Assembly (NCBI GenBank): GCA_964391765.1
Contig: CAYMNG010000005.1
Span: 1-51,277 of the forward strand
Reading direction: 5' to 3'
DNA length: 51,277 nucleotides
From: UBA10649 sp964391765
Lineage (GTDB): Bacteria; Actinomycetota; Actinomycetes; S36-B12
The notes below the pieces were generated by a model. The model did no database searches. It was not told the origin of the DNA and saw only the letters and a program-made list of their open reading frames with translations. Positions 24,467 through 31,681 of this stretch are shown here, in pieces. Numbering within the stretch: position 1 is the stretch's first letter; every line of letters starts with the position of its first letter. The position numbers and the translations under genes were made by a program.

Positions 24467-25833
24467 GGGAGGTCCGCCACGTGCCGGGCCAGCCGCTTGG
24501 CGCGGTCCATGTCGTAGTGCTTGCGCGCGACGATGCGCTGCGCGTACAGCCCGCCGCCGGACTGGATCATGGTCACCAGGTTCCAGCCGCCGAGGGCGTC
24601 GGCGGTGTAGTCGCGGATCGCGCGGAACAGGTGCGCGCGGTACTCGCCGTCCACGCCCTCCTTGGTGCGCATGTACTTTCGGATGTCGTCGCCCACCTCG
24701 GGGTTGAGGAGGTCCGCGGTCGACGGCACGGTGACGATCGCGCCGCCACCGATGTCGTGCAGGTGCTGGACCATTCGGCTGAACTCGTGCGCGCCGTAGT
24801 GCTTGGCCGCGTTCGTGTACAGCTCGCTCGGGAAGTACCACCCCTCCGGTGACGGCTCGGCGTGGACGATCGCGGCCTCCAGCCCGGCACGGACCAACGT
24901 CGCGTAGATGATCATCTCCGCGATCTTCTCCTTGACGTGGACGATCGACTCGGTCCCGTTCGCCTCCGCGACGAGCTGGGCCAGGCCGACGAGGATGTCG
25001 CCGAACTCCGCCATGTGCGCGGTGCCGCCGAGCCGCTCCCACAGTCCCAGCGAGTGGGCGAACAGCGCGGAGTACTCGGTTTCGCCGGCGAGGAAGACGC
25101 GCTCGGCCGGCACGAACACGTCGTCGAAGATGATGAATCCCTCGGGCGTGTTGTACCTGCTGCTGTAGGGGAAGTCGGCGACGTTGTGCCGTGGTGCGTA
25201 GTTGGTGTTGACGATGCGCACGCCCGGGGCGTTGACCGGGACGGCGCAGGCGATCGCCCAGTCCTCCTCGCCCGGCTTCATCATCTTCGTGGGCATGACG
25301 AGCAGTTCGTGGGACACCGCGGCCGACGAGATGTGCAGTTTCGCGCCACGGATGACGACGCCGTCGGGTCGGCGTTCGACGATCCGGGTGTAGACGTCCG
25401 GGTCCTCCTGCTTCGACGGGCCGAACCGACGATCCCCCTTCGCGTCGGTGATGGCCTGGACGCAGCGCAGATCGTTGTCCCGGCAGTACTCGAAGTAGCG
25501 TTCGATCCGGTCGGCGTACACCGGGTGCGTCTGGCGCATGCGCGTCGCCGCGGTGAGGTACGCGAGCAGCCCCTGGGACGCCGTGACCGTGACCATGTCC
25601 CATTCCAGCAACTCGTGCAGGAGCTCGCGGAGCTGCTCGGTCGAGTACGGGATGGTGAAGTACGGCCCGCTGGCGTCGTCGCCGGCTCGGTAGTAGCGGT
25701 CGTACCCCTCGCCGATCCGGTCGATCGTGGTGCGGAAGACGACGTGCTCGGCGGGGTCCTCGACGAGGTGGCCGTCGGCGAAGATCCGACGGCCGTCCTT
25801 CAGTGAGTCCAGGTATTCCGCCCGTGTCTTCAT
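24463..25833 (-). CDS. HpaB/4-hydroxybutyryl-CoA-dehydratase superfamily protein without Fe-S ligands
   Basis: A 456-residue protein that starts MKTRAEYLDSLKDGRRIFADG, the shared N-terminus of this superfamily. The middle (TDAKGDRRFGPSKQEDPDVY, about 130-149; GAKLHISSAAVSHE) resembles 4-hydroxybutyryl-CoA dehydratase more than phenol hydroxylases. However, I find no cysteine pair before residue 110, and the segment where the dehydratase has its His and third Cys reads LWERLGGTAHM, without them. It therefore probably lacks the [4Fe-4S] cluster and works as a flavin enzyme, perhaps a monooxygenase fed by a reductase encoded elsewhere (for example at 3814). Ribosome-binding site GAGAGG. Confidence 0.82.
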   Translation of the reverse strand: MKTRAEYLDSLKDGRRIFADGHLVEDPAEHVVFRTTIDRIGEGYDRYYRAGDDASGPYFTIPYSTEQLRELLHELLEWDMVTVTASQGLLAYLTAATRMRQTHPVYADRIERYFEYCRDNDLRCVQAITDAKGDRRFGPSKQEDPDVYTRIVERRPDGVVIRGAKLHISSAAVSHELLVMPTKMMKPGEEDWAIACAVPVNAPGVRIVNTNYAPRHNVADFPYSSRYNTPEGFIIFDDVFVPAERVFLAGETEYSALFAHSLGLWERLGGTAHMAEFGDILVGLAQLVAEANGTESIVHVKEKIAEMIIYATLVRAGLEAAIVHAEPSPEGWYFPSELYTNAAKHYGAHEFSRMVQHLHDIGGGAIVTVPSTADLLNPEVGDDIRKYMRTKEGVDGEYRAHLFRAIRDYTADALGGWNLVTMIQSGGGLYAQRIVARKHYDMDRAKRLARHVADLP

Positions 25834-25899
25834 GTGCTGCCTCTCAGGGTCGTGGGTCGGGGGTGCGTTCGCGGTGGGGACCGTGCCGGCTCGACGGCG

Positions 25900-27423
25900 C
25901 TACTGCTCGCCCTCGGGGCGGACGAACGCCGCGAGGTCGCGCCGGACGAGCTTGCCGGTGGCGCTGCGCGGCAGGTGTTCGACGACGACGACGGTCTTCG
26001 GCGTCTGGTAGCCGGCGAGGCGCTGCCGAAGCCAGGCGATCGTCGCCTCGGGGTCGATCTGCGAGCCGGGGCGGGGGACGACGGCTGCGCAGATGCGGGT
26101 CCCCCACAGGTCGTCGGCGACGCCGAAGACGGCGCACTCGCTGACCCCGTCCATCTCGGCCAGCACCTGTTCGACCGCGGCCGGCTGGACGTTCTCCCCG
26201 CCGGTGATGATCATGTCGTCGACCCGGCCCTCGACGTAGACGTAGCCGTCCGCGTCGACGCGGCCCACGTCGCGGGTGTGCAGCCATCCGTCGCGCAGCA
26301 CGGTCTCGGTGACGTCGTCGCGACCCCAGTAGCCGGTCATGAGGTGGTCGCTGGCGACGACGATCTCCCCGGCGGTGCCGACCGGCACGTCGGCTCCGGT
26401 CGTGACGTCGACGATCCGGACGCGCGTGGCGTTGACCGGCCGCCCGGCGGCCAGCAGGCGCGGGCTGTCGGGGTGATGGTCGGCCGGCGGCAGTTCGACG
26501 ATCGCACCGCCGGACTCGGACAGGCCGTACACCTGGGTGAAGCGGCACGGCATGACCCGGGCCAGCTCGCGGAGCAGCGCGCCGGAGATCGGCGAGGCGC
26601 CGTAGGCGATGTCGCCCAGGTGCGGCAGCGGCGTCGGGTTGCTGTTCAGCTCCCCGACGATCATGTGGAGCAGCGCCGGGACCATGACCGCGTGCGTGAT
26701 CTGCTGGTCGGCCAGCGCGCGGACGAGCCCGGCCGGCGACGCGTCCGCGGTGTAGTACTGCGTCACGCCGTACAGCAGGCCGTACTGGCACCAGGTCGCG
26801 CCGGCGAGGTGGAACTGCGGCGGGACGACGAGCATCCGGTCGCCGGCGTGGAAGGTGAATGCCGTCGACTCCGACACGGCCAGGTCGATGCTCCGACGAC
26901 TGATCCGCACGGCCTTCGGCTCGCCGGTCGAACCGGAGGTGAAGAACATGATCGTCGGATCGTCCGGCTCCGGCACGAGCGCCTCGCCGCGGGGTCGGTC
27001 GGCCCACGGGAACGGGCCGTCGGTGGGGACGCCGAGGTGGGGGCCGAGGTCGACGTCGGCGAGCATCGGTGCCAGGCCGATCGTCAGCGCCGGACCCACC
27101 GCCGCGGCCTGTCGCTCCAGGTCGGTCGACGACAGCCGCCAGTTCAAGCCGACGAGGGCCGCGCGGACGCGCCGGCAGGCCACCACGATCGGGAGGAAGG
27201 CCGGGTCGTTGCTGCCCAGCCAGGCGACGCGGTCACCCGGTCGGACACCGCGGTCGAGCAGCACGGACACCAGGCGGTCGGACGAGTCGTCGAGTTCGGC
27301 CCAGGTGATCCGCCGATCGGTGCCGATGGACTCCGCGGCGATCGCGTCGGGCATGGACCGCGCCCATTCGCGGACGGCCTCCTCCAGCCGCGGCGGCTGC
27401 GCCGCGGCGCCGGTATCGGTCAT
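25900..27423 (-). CDS. Acyl-CoA synthetase / AMP-forming ligase
   Basis: A 507-residue ANL-superfamily ligase. The ATG at 27423 overlaps the dioxygenase stop. Motifs in order: FFTSGSTGEPKAV (about 164-176, P-loop-like phosphate binding), YGLSESGG (about 300-307), TGYWGR and GRVDDMIITGGENV (hinge), and the C-terminal Lys in SATGKLVRRDL. It activates a carboxylic acid with ATP and joins it to CoA. Right behind a ring-cleavage-type dioxygenase and ahead of beta-oxidation enzymes, it probably activates the acid produced by ring opening, or the aromatic acid before attack. A 66-bp gap with no visible feature separates it from the HpaB-like gene. Confidence 0.92.
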   Translation of the reverse strand: MTDTGAAAQPPRLEEAVREWARSMPDAIAAESIGTDRRITWAELDDSSDRLVSVLLDRGVRPGDRVAWLGSNDPAFLPIVVACRRVRAALVGLNWRLSSTDLERQAAAVGPALTIGLAPMLADVDLGPHLGVPTDGPFPWADRPRGEALVPEPDDPTIMFFTSGSTGEPKAVRISRRSIDLAVSESTAFTFHAGDRMLVVPPQFHLAGATWCQYGLLYGVTQYYTADASPAGLVRALADQQITHAVMVPALLHMIVGELNSNPTPLPHLGDIAYGASPISGALLRELARVMPCRFTQVYGLSESGGAIVELPPADHHPDSPRLLAAGRPVNATRVRIVDVTTGADVPVGTAGEIVVASDHLMTGYWGRDDVTETVLRDGWLHTRDVGRVDADGYVYVEGRVDDMIITGGENVQPAAVEQVLAEMDGVSECAVFGVADDLWGTRICAAVVPRPGSQIDPEATIAWLRQRLAGYQTPKTVVVVEHLPRSATGKLVRRDLAAFVRPEGEQ

Positions 27424-28556
27424 GCGACGGGGTCGGGGGTCGCGACGGCGTCGCGCTGCGCCGCCAGGGCGGCCTCGTGCGCCAGCAGCGCCGGGCTGGG
27501 CCACAGCCGTTCGACCGTGTCGATGGCGATGATCTCCCACTCGACCCGGTCGACCTCGTCGTACATCCGACGCGCGCGCTCACGAACCCGCTCCGGAACG
27601 CCGTGCTGGATCCCCTGCGGCGCATGGGAGAACAACCCGGCCGGCATGTTCACGCCGAAGACGGTGCCACCGTGGTAGAACGCGACCTCGTCGAAGTCGC
27701 AGTTGCGGTGGTACCACGGGGTGCGTTCGGTGCCGGGCACGGCCTCGGCCCGGTGCGGCAGGAAGTTCAGCAGCCACACGTGGTCGTTCTGCAAGAACAC
27801 GTGGACGGTCGGCGGGAGGTGGACCGACTCGGAGAGCAGCACGTCGTAGTCGGCGATGTTGAGTCGGAACGGGAAGTTGTCCCCGCGCCAGCCGACGGCG
27901 TCGATCGGGTTGTGCCGGTAGAACAGCGAGGTGTGCTCGCCGTCCCAGTCGGTGTACCGGACCTCGTACTCCTCGCGGCCGTCGTCGTCGATCGGCGAGG
28001 GGTCGGGGACGAAGACCATCGTCGAGTCGAACGGGTAGTGCCTCCCGAGGACCGACGGCGGCGGGATCCGCAGCTCCGCGCGCGTCTCGACGAGGAGTTG
28101 GTGCGTGTCGTCGCCGGCGGGGATCACGCGGTACAACGACGCCTTCGGGATGTAGATCCAGTCCCCGGGCCGGTAGTCGATCGGCCCGAACTCGGTCTCG
28201 ATCGTCCCGGTGCCGCGGTGGGTGAACAGCACGACGTCGCCGTCGAGGAATCCGGTGTGGAACGGCATCGGCTGGACCCGCCGGCTCAGCGAGATGCGGA
28301 CGGTCGAATTGCTGTAGAGCAGCATCGGATCGCCGGCCGGGTCGACGTGGTCGTCGGGGACGAGGTCCAAGGTGTCGGAGTGTCGTTCGCGCAGCCGGCC
28401 CTCGCTCCGGAACGCCGTCGGGTCGTTCCGGCGGTACAACTGGGCCTGCCGGCCGAAGAACCCCTTGCGCCCGAGCTCGTCGTCCTTCAGGCCGTCCAGA
28501 TCTGCATGGATTCGTTGTGGCGTAACACCTTTGCGGTACTGCACGAATGACTCCAC
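27420..28556 (-). CDS. Homogentisate 1,2-dioxygenase-like cupin
   Basis: A 378-residue double-cupin protein resembling homogentisate dioxygenase. The likely iron ligands are His283 and Glu290 (in YHRNCDFDE, 282-290) and His318 (in QGIQHGVPE, 314-322), matching the family's His-Glu-His set. At 378 residues it is shorter than the usual 430-450. Classical enzymes open the ring of homogentisate to maleylacetoacetate, but no isomerase or fumarylacetoacetate hydrolase gene is in this window; CoA ligase and beta-oxidation genes follow instead. A related gentisate- or hydroquinone-type substrate is possible. It is the first gene of the minus-strand operon, divergent from a tetR gene, with a promoter and operator between. 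Confidence 0.85.
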   Translation of the reverse strand: MESFVQYRKGVTPQRIHADLDGLKDDELGRKGFFGRQAQLYRRNDPTAFRSEGRLRERHSDTLDLVPDDHVDPAGDPMLLYSNSTVRISLSRRVQPMPFHTGFLDGDVVLFTHRGTGTIETEFGPIDYRPGDWIYIPKASLYRVIPAGDDTHQLLVETRAELRIPPPSVLGRHYPFDSTMVFVPDPSPIDDDGREEYEVRYTDWDGEHTSLFYRHNPIDAVGWRGDNFPFRLNIADYDVLLSESVHLPPTVHVFLQNDHVWLLNFLPHRAEAVPGTERTPWYHRNCDFDEVAFYHGGTVFGVNMPAGLFSHAPQGIQHGVPERVRERARRMYDEVDRVEWEIIAIDTVERLWPSPALLAHEAALAAQRDAVATPDPVA

Positions 28557-28605
28557 GGCGCACCTTCCCGGTGGGTTGTCGGATGTCGGGACCAGTCAGA
28601 ATCTG

Positions 28606-28619
28606 ATTCTAGATTCAGG
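28606..28619 (+). promoter_or_regulatory. Candidate TetR operator, site B
   Basis: TGATTCTAGATTCA, centred on TCTAGA, in the 163-bp gap between the dioxygenase operon and tetR. A second perfect inverted repeat, GAATCT (28601-28606) and AGATTC (28613-28618) with 6 bp between, overlaps it. The site covers the predicted -10 of the minus-strand promoter, which suits repression. The same 14-mer pattern occurs at 9253, 29431 and 31618. Confidence 0.65.
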
Positions 28620-28637
28620 TTCGTGTTTCTCGCAACG
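28608..28637 (-). promoter_or_regulatory. Predicted promoter of the dioxygenase operon
   Basis: On the minus strand, TTGCGA (28637-28632) as -35, an 18-bp spacer, and TAGAAT (28613-28608) as -10. Transcription would begin near 28602, giving a leader of about 45 nt before the dioxygenase ATG. The operator at 28606-28619 overlaps the -10. Confidence 0.5.
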
Positions 28638-28719
28638 AATTCGCGAGATCCGATCGCGCCTGCAATAGGGTCGGTCGGACCGGAGTACGACTCCACCGTC
28701 GTAGTGAGACGAGGCATGG

Positions 28720-29370
28720 ATGCCCCCGAAGACCCCGCGTGGCGAACGAACCCGCGCCGCGCTGCTCGACGCCGCTCGACAGGAGTTCGCGGAGAAGGGC
28801 TACTTCAACGCGAAGATCGCCGACATCGCCGAGCGGGCCGGCAAGTCCTCGGGGTCGTTCTACAACTACTACGAGAACAAGGAACTGCTGCTCGTCGACC
28901 TGGTCAACGAGTTCCCGCAGGACGTGCTGCGACACGCGTTCACCGACGAGCGGGGCACGGACATCGCGTCGCGGATCGAGTCGGCCGTGGCGGCGTACTA
29001 CACCGCTTATCGGACGTACCTGCCCGAGATGGTCGGGGTGTTCCACCTGTCGATGACCCAACCGGAGTTCCACGAGCGATGGCTGTCGCTGCGTGCCGCG
29101 GGCGTCAGTGCGCTGGTTCCCCACATCGACCGACTGCGCAAGCGCAGCGGCATTCCGAAGCCGGTCCGGTCCGACATCCTCGCCTCGGCCGTCGTCTCGA
29201 TGCTCGAGGGGTTCTGCTGGGCGTGGATGGCGGCCGGTGGCGAGGACGGGGTGGCTCCGCCCACCGACGAGGAGGCGATCGCCACGTTGACGTACGTGTG
29301 GTCCCGGGCCGTGCTCGCCGACGGGCCGAAGCCGGCGCCCCGTTCCCGGACCCGATCCGGCAGGGCCTAG
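28720..29370 (+). CDS. TetR-family transcriptional regulator
   Basis: A 216-residue regulator. The N-terminal domain is a typical TetR helix-turn-helix (RAALLDAARQEF, then IADIAERAGKSSGSFYNYYENKELLL, about 32-57). The C-terminal ligand/dimer domain is variable and rich in aromatic residues around LSMTQPEFHERW and GFCWAWMAAGG. It is divergent from the dioxygenase operon, and a palindromic 14-mer lies in the shared gap and in three further control regions. I infer that it represses those genes and is released by a pathway compound, possibly an acyl-CoA. The start at 28720 gives the canonical domain length; an ATG at 28716 is in another frame. Confidence 0.92.
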   Translation: MPPKTPRGERTRAALLDAARQEFAEKGYFNAKIADIAERAGKSSGSFYNYYENKELLLVDLVNEFPQDVLRHAFTDERGTDIASRIESAVAAYYTAYRTYLPEMVGVFHLSMTQPEFHERWLSLRAAGVSALVPHIDRLRKRSGIPKPVRSDILASAVVSMLEGFCWAWMAAGGEDGVAPPTDEEAIATLTYVWSRAVLADGPKPAPRSRTRSGRA

Positions 29371-29430
29371 GCCGCGGCGGGCACGAGCGCACCAACGCGC
29401 ACGGGCGGAATCGCGCCGAAGAACCGAAAC

Positions 29431-29444
29431 TGAGCCCAGGTTCA
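29431..29444 (+). promoter_or_regulatory. Candidate TetR operator, site C
   Basis: TGAGCCCAGGTTCA in the 135-bp gap between tetR and the crotonase gene. It matches the four-site consensus TGAAYCYRGRTTCA at 13 of 14 positions, differing only at position 4. A weak -10-like TTAGGT follows at 29447-29452. The rest of this gap shows no other feature I can support. Confidence 0.55.
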
Positions 29445-29505
29445 TGTTAGGTTCGTGCCGCGCGACCCCCGGGTAGGCGCTCCCGTACGCCGGAAGGGTT
29501 GTCGC

Positions 29506-30270
29506 ATGGCAGACGAGATCGTGACGAGCCGCGACGAGGGCACGCTCGTCATCACCATCAATCGACCCGCTTCGCGAAATGCGCTGAACGAGGCCGCCGG
29601 TCGGGGTATCGCCGCGGCGGTCGACGTCCTGGACAGCGACGACAGCCTGCGGGCCGGTGTGCTGTGGGGCGGTGGCGGGACGTTCTGCGCCGGGATGGAC
29701 CTCAAGGCGTTCTTGCGCGGTGAGACGCCCGAGGTCCCCGGCCGGGGACTGGCGGGGATCACCCAGGCGCGGCCGGCCAAGCCGCTCATCGCGGCGGTCG
29801 AGGGCTTCGCCCTCGCCGGGGGGCTGGAACTGGCGCTGGCCTGCGACCTGATCGTCGCGGGCCGGTCCGCGGTGTTCGGACTGCCGGAGGTGCAGCGGGC
29901 GCTGGTCGCTGCCGCGGGCGGGGTGTTGTCGCTGCCGCAGCGCATCCCGATGGCGATCGCGATGCAGATGATCTTGACGGGTGACCCGATCGACGCGACG
30001 CGCGCCTACGAGGTCGGGTTGGTGAACGCCGTCGTCGACGACGATCAGGTCCTGCCGACGGCCCTCGCGCTGGCACGGCGGATCGCGACGAACGGGCCGC
30101 TCGCGGTGGTGACCAGCAAGCGCCTGGCCTACGCCGGTCGCGAGTGGAGCGACGTGGAGCGATGGGCCCGGCAGCAGCCGGACGCCGAGAGGATCTTCGC
30201 GTCCGCGGACGCCCGCGAGGGGGCGCGGGCCTTCGCGGAGAAGCGCGCACCGAAGTGGACCGGGACGTAG
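29506..30270 (+). CDS. Enoyl-CoA hydratase (crotonase family)
   Basis: A 254-residue crotonase starting at the ATG at 29506 with a GGAAGGG site. The oxyanion hole is built by GGTFCAGMDLKAF (about 57-69) and GGLELALACD (about 104-113). Both glutamates of a classical hydratase are present: one in GGLELA and one in FGLPEVQ. I therefore expect true 2-enoyl-CoA hydration to 3-hydroxyacyl-CoA, in contrast to the two other crotonases in this window, which lack one or both residues. Operator site C lies upstream, so it probably belongs to the dioxygenase regulon. The small ABM gene follows 14 bp later. Confidence 0.9.
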   Translation: MADEIVTSRDEGTLVITINRPASRNALNEAAGRGIAAAVDVLDSDDSLRAGVLWGGGGTFCAGMDLKAFLRGETPEVPGRGLAGITQARPAKPLIAAVEGFALAGGLELALACDLIVAGRSAVFGLPEVQRALVAAAGGVLSLPQRIPMAIAMQMILTGDPIDATRAYEVGLVNAVVDDDQVLPTALALARRIATNGPLAVVTSKRLAYAGREWSDVERWARQQPDAERIFASADAREGARAFAEKRAPKWTGT

Positions 30271-30284
30271 CCGGAGGGAAGACG

Positions 30285-30578
30285 ATGATCACGATGGTGG
30301 TTCGGATCCGCACCAAGCCGGCCGAGCACGACCGGTTCGTCGCGGCAGCGCGCGTTCTGCGCGCAGCGTCGGTCGCCGAGGAGGGGAACGTCGAGTATTC
30401 CCTGTGGGAGCCCAGCGGAGGAGGCGACGAGGTCCTCGTCGTCGAGCGCTGGCAGGACCAGGCCGCGATGGACGCGCATCACGACAGCGCGCACCTGGCG
30501 GCGTTCCGCGCAGCCGTCAAGGGTGCGCTCGCCGAGCCGCCCACGTCGTTCCGGGCGGACGAGGCAGGAGCGCCCTGA
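30285..30578 (+). CDS. Small ABM-domain monooxygenase-like protein
   Basis: A 97-residue protein of the antibiotic-biosynthesis-monooxygenase (YgiN-like) fold: a first strand MITMVVRIRTKPA, a helix DRFVAAARVLRAAS, then NVEYSLWEP, VLVVERWQD and the DAHHDSAHLAAFRAAV helix. Members are dimeric cofactor-free oxygenases acting on quinols, or small accessory proteins. The start follows a GGAGGGAA site 14 bp after the crotonase stop, so the two form a bicistron closed by the hairpin at 30563-30589. It could oxidise a hydroquinone-type intermediate of the same pathway; that is inferred. Confidence 0.8.
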   Translation: MITMVVRIRTKPAEHDRFVAAARVLRAASVAEEGNVEYSLWEPSGGGDEVLVVERWQDQAAMDAHHDSAHLAAFRAAVKGALAEPPTSFRADEAGAP

Positions 30579-30589
30579 GGCCTCCTGCC
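30563..30589 (+). terminator. Hairpin across the ABM stop codon, likely terminator
   Basis: Perfect 8-bp arms GGCAGGAG (30563-30570) and CTCCTGCC (30582-30589) with an 11-nt loop that contains the TGA stop (30576-30578). It ends the crotonase/ABM bicistron in a convergent gap of 59 bp before the HMGL-like gene. No U-tract. Confidence 0.5.
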
Positions 30590-30637
30590 GCCAACCGATC
30601 CCGACAACGACCCGCGCGCCATCGTGATCCGTCCCGA

Positions 30638-31567
30638 TCAGGGTCGCGGCCACCCCAGTGGGCGCGACCTGCCGCCGGCCCGGTACAGGGAGCTGGGCAG
30701 CGCGTGGCCGACGGCCGCCTCGGTGACCTGTGCCGCCGCCAGCGTGGCGTCCAGGTCGATTCCCGTGTGAACGTCGCACCCGTCGAGCAGGTAGACCAAC
30801 TCCTCCGTGGCGATGTTGCCGCTGGCTCCGGGCGCGAACGGGCACCCGCCCAGGCCACCGACGGAGGAGTCGAGCGAGGTGACGCCCATCGCGAGCGCCG
30901 CCAACGCGTTCGCGATACCCGTTCCCCGGGTGTCGTGGAAATGAGCGCCGACATCGGTGCCGTCGGCGACGCCGCGTACCGCCACGACCACGTCGGCGAC
31001 CCGTCGCGGGGTGACGGTGCCGATCGTGTCGCCCAGGCACAGCGCGTCGGCGCCCCGGCGGACGGACTCCCGGGCGACCTCGACCGTCGAACCGACCGGG
31101 ACCGGGCCGGTGAACGGGCAGTCCCACGCCGTGCCGATGATCACCTCCAACGTGCCACCCGCGGCGTGCACGATGTCGGCGATCTCGTCCACGAGCCGGA
31201 CGGACTCGACGGTGCCGCGGCCGACGTTGGCGTGGCTGTGCGCATCGGCCGCGGAGATGACGTACTCGAGGTGGGTCATGCCGGCCGCGACGGCTCGCCG
31301 CGCTCCGTTGACGCTCGCGACGAGTGCCGACCACCGAATGGCGGGCCAGTCGACGGTGGCGGCCGCGACGGACTCGGCGTCGGCGAGTGCGGGAACCGCT
31401 CGGGGTGAGACGAAACTCGTCGCCTCGATCCGGCCGACGCCGGTGGCGGCGAGAGCCGCGAGCATCGCCAGTTTCCGCTCGGTCGGGATCGGCGGCTCGA
31501 TCTGCAGGCCGTCGCGCAGGCCGACCTCACGGATGACGGCCGCCGACGGCAGGTTCAAGAAGTTCAC
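30638..31567 (-). CDS. Hydroxymethylglutaryl-CoA lyase-like aldolase
   Basis: A 309-residue TIM-barrel of the HMGL-like family. Asp19 in GLRDGLQ (16-22) and the His residues in HFHDTRGTG are the metal ligands, and the loop GGLGGCPFAPGASGN carries the catalytic Cys; all are conserved, so an active enzyme is likely. True HMG-CoA lyase splits 3-hydroxy-3-methylglutaryl-CoA to acetoacetate and acetyl-CoA; relatives act on other 3-hydroxyacyl-CoA esters. It is divergent from the Rossmann protein gene at 31682, and operator site D lies in the shared gap. An AMACR-like racemase nearby hints at methyl-branched intermediates. Confidence 0.9.
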   Translation of the reverse strand: MNFLNLPSAAVIREVGLRDGLQIEPPIPTERKLAMLAALAATGVGRIEATSFVSPRAVPALADAESVAAATVDWPAIRWSALVASVNGARRAVAAGMTHLEYVISAADAHSHANVGRGTVESVRLVDEIADIVHAAGGTLEVIIGTAWDCPFTGPVPVGSTVEVARESVRRGADALCLGDTIGTVTPRRVADVVVAVRGVADGTDVGAHFHDTRGTGIANALAALAMGVTSLDSSVGGLGGCPFAPGASGNIATEELVYLLDGCDVHTGIDLDATLAAAQVTEAAVGHALPSSLYRAGGRSRPLGWPRP

Positions 31568-31617
31568 GCGAGCAGGGTACGGGTTCCCGGTGGCTTCGCG
31601 ACGGACTGACCAGAAAG

Positions 31618-31631
31618 TGAATCCAACTTCA
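31618..31631 (+). promoter_or_regulatory. Candidate TetR operator, site D
   Basis: TGAATCCAACTTCA, with inverted TGAA and TTCA ends, in the gap between the divergent HMGL-like and Rossmann-protein genes. It touches the -10-like GATAAT at 31633-31638, which would serve the plus-strand gene. It fits the consensus of the other three sites at 12 of 14 positions. Confidence 0.55.
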
Positions 31632-31681
31632 AGATAATGCGCGATACTCGCCCCGACTACGAGGCGAAGGAGTGGTGCACC

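Noticed and set aside
24463..25833. 4-hydroxybutyryl-CoA dehydratase
   Set aside because: Overall resemblance is real, but the cysteine and histidine ligands of the iron-sulfur cluster are not visible.
30625..30640. Small inverted repeat TGATC/GATCA at the end of the HMGL-like gene
   Set aside because: Five-base arms only; too weak to call a terminator.
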